64,000 nucleotides of DNA from contig NC_068937.1 in assembly GCF_016801865.2 (NCBI RefSeq), positions 72,740,854 through 72,804,853 on the forward strand. Direction: 5' to 3'. Within the stretch, counting starts at the first letter, position 1, and each line of letters begins with the position of its first letter. The DNA is from Culex pipiens pallens (taxonomy: Eukaryota > Arthropoda > Insecta > Diptera > Culicidae). A program made the translations under genes and the position numbers. The notes below the pieces were generated by a model. The model saw only the letters and a program-made list of their open reading frames with translations. It was not told the DNA's origin and made no database searches. This document shows positions 63,820 through 64,000 of the stretch, piece by piece.

Positions 63820-64000
63820 GGATAATAATACCGTAGTGTCCCTGTACGATATAACGAAGCACTATTCTGAAAACGTGAGAACTGCTTTCGAGTATATTTG
63901 TAAGAATTACAACATTGCAGAACCATCACATGATCAACTCAGGAAAAAACCACAGAGGAAAAACTACGCATGTTGTTCTGTAGCTTCAAAACGAGGTATA
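63820..64000 (+). CDS. Partial unidentified ORF at the window edge
   Basis: ATG at 63820 opens 60 codons without a stop to the end of the window. It starts MDNNTVVSLYDITKHYSENV, is rich in Asn, Lys and Tyr and contains EYICKNYNIAEPSHDQLRKK. The base composition is less extreme than upstream. The start context AAAGTATGG is moderate. I do not recognise the family; it could be a host gene or a transposase N-terminus. Confidence 0.45.

Noticed and set aside
1..64000. tRNA or snRNA genes
   Set aside because: No cloverleaf-like A/B-box pair or snRNA motif was convincing by eye; the initiator-tRNA match at 46751 is only a primer-binding site.

Overview
The window looks like repeat-dense chromosomal DNA of an insect, most likely a culicine mosquito (Culex-like). 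This is inferred from the element mix (copia with a half initiator-tRNA primer site, BEL/Pao, Penelope, I- and Jockey-like LINEs, many TA-flanked and hAT-like short elements), from introns of 60-80 bp, and from degraded insect housekeeping genes (proteasome beta-5, isoleucyl-tRNA synthetase, USP7, RpLP2, Belle/DDX3). There are three 100-N assembly gaps. I see no intact conserved host gene. The only uninterrupted long reading frames belong to retroelements.

Layout. 1-5.9 kb: a 140-bp satellite with an AATAAA-bearing tail, arranged direct, inverted, direct, plus an older diverged copy. 7.4-8.7 kb: a TA-flanked element carrying a spliced gene fragment (second copy at 43.0 kb). 9.2-14.3 kb: a dead I-like LINE between inverted arms. 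14.7-19.4 kb: at least three nested long palindromes plus small TA-flanked elements. 19.6-20.9 kb: a LINE ORF1 fused in frame to an unrelated AT-rich ORF, cut by a gap. 21.0-23.3 kb: pseudogenes of isoleucyl-tRNA synthetase and proteasome beta-5 on the minus strand. 23.55-25.96 kb: 14 copies of a ~129-bp minisatellite plus a LINE-like 3' tail, all between 22-bp direct repeats.

26.1-49.1 kb: a tandem array of a ~1.4-kb unit (seven units plus a stub), used as a landing pad by many elements. Each unit holds an octanucleotide block (AATGTCAA)n and, on the minus strand, a possible two-exon 40-codon gene with a 77-78 bp intron; five copies are intact. The array lets insertions be mapped to the base: an ORF1-only LINE derivative (13-bp duplication), a hAT-like element with USP7 pieces (8 bp), two elements with the same ends but different host-gene cargo (7-8 bp), a deleted copia with identical LTRs and an intact 701-residue ORF (5 bp), and several MITEs.

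49.2-56.4 kb: about 7.15 kb of an (ATTCTAAA)n octanucleotide array bounded by gaps. 56.5-62.7 kb: a BEL/Pao retrotransposon on the minus strand, broken by a LINE tail and by a Penelope fragment with a hammerhead-like motif, and preceded by a leader of five diverged modules. The last 180 bp open a partial unidentified ORF.

How things fit: apart from retroelement proteins, what recurs is gene-fragment capture by short DNA transposons. Four elements of three terminal types carry pieces of host-like genes, some with introns, in a pattern resembling plant Pack-TIR elements.
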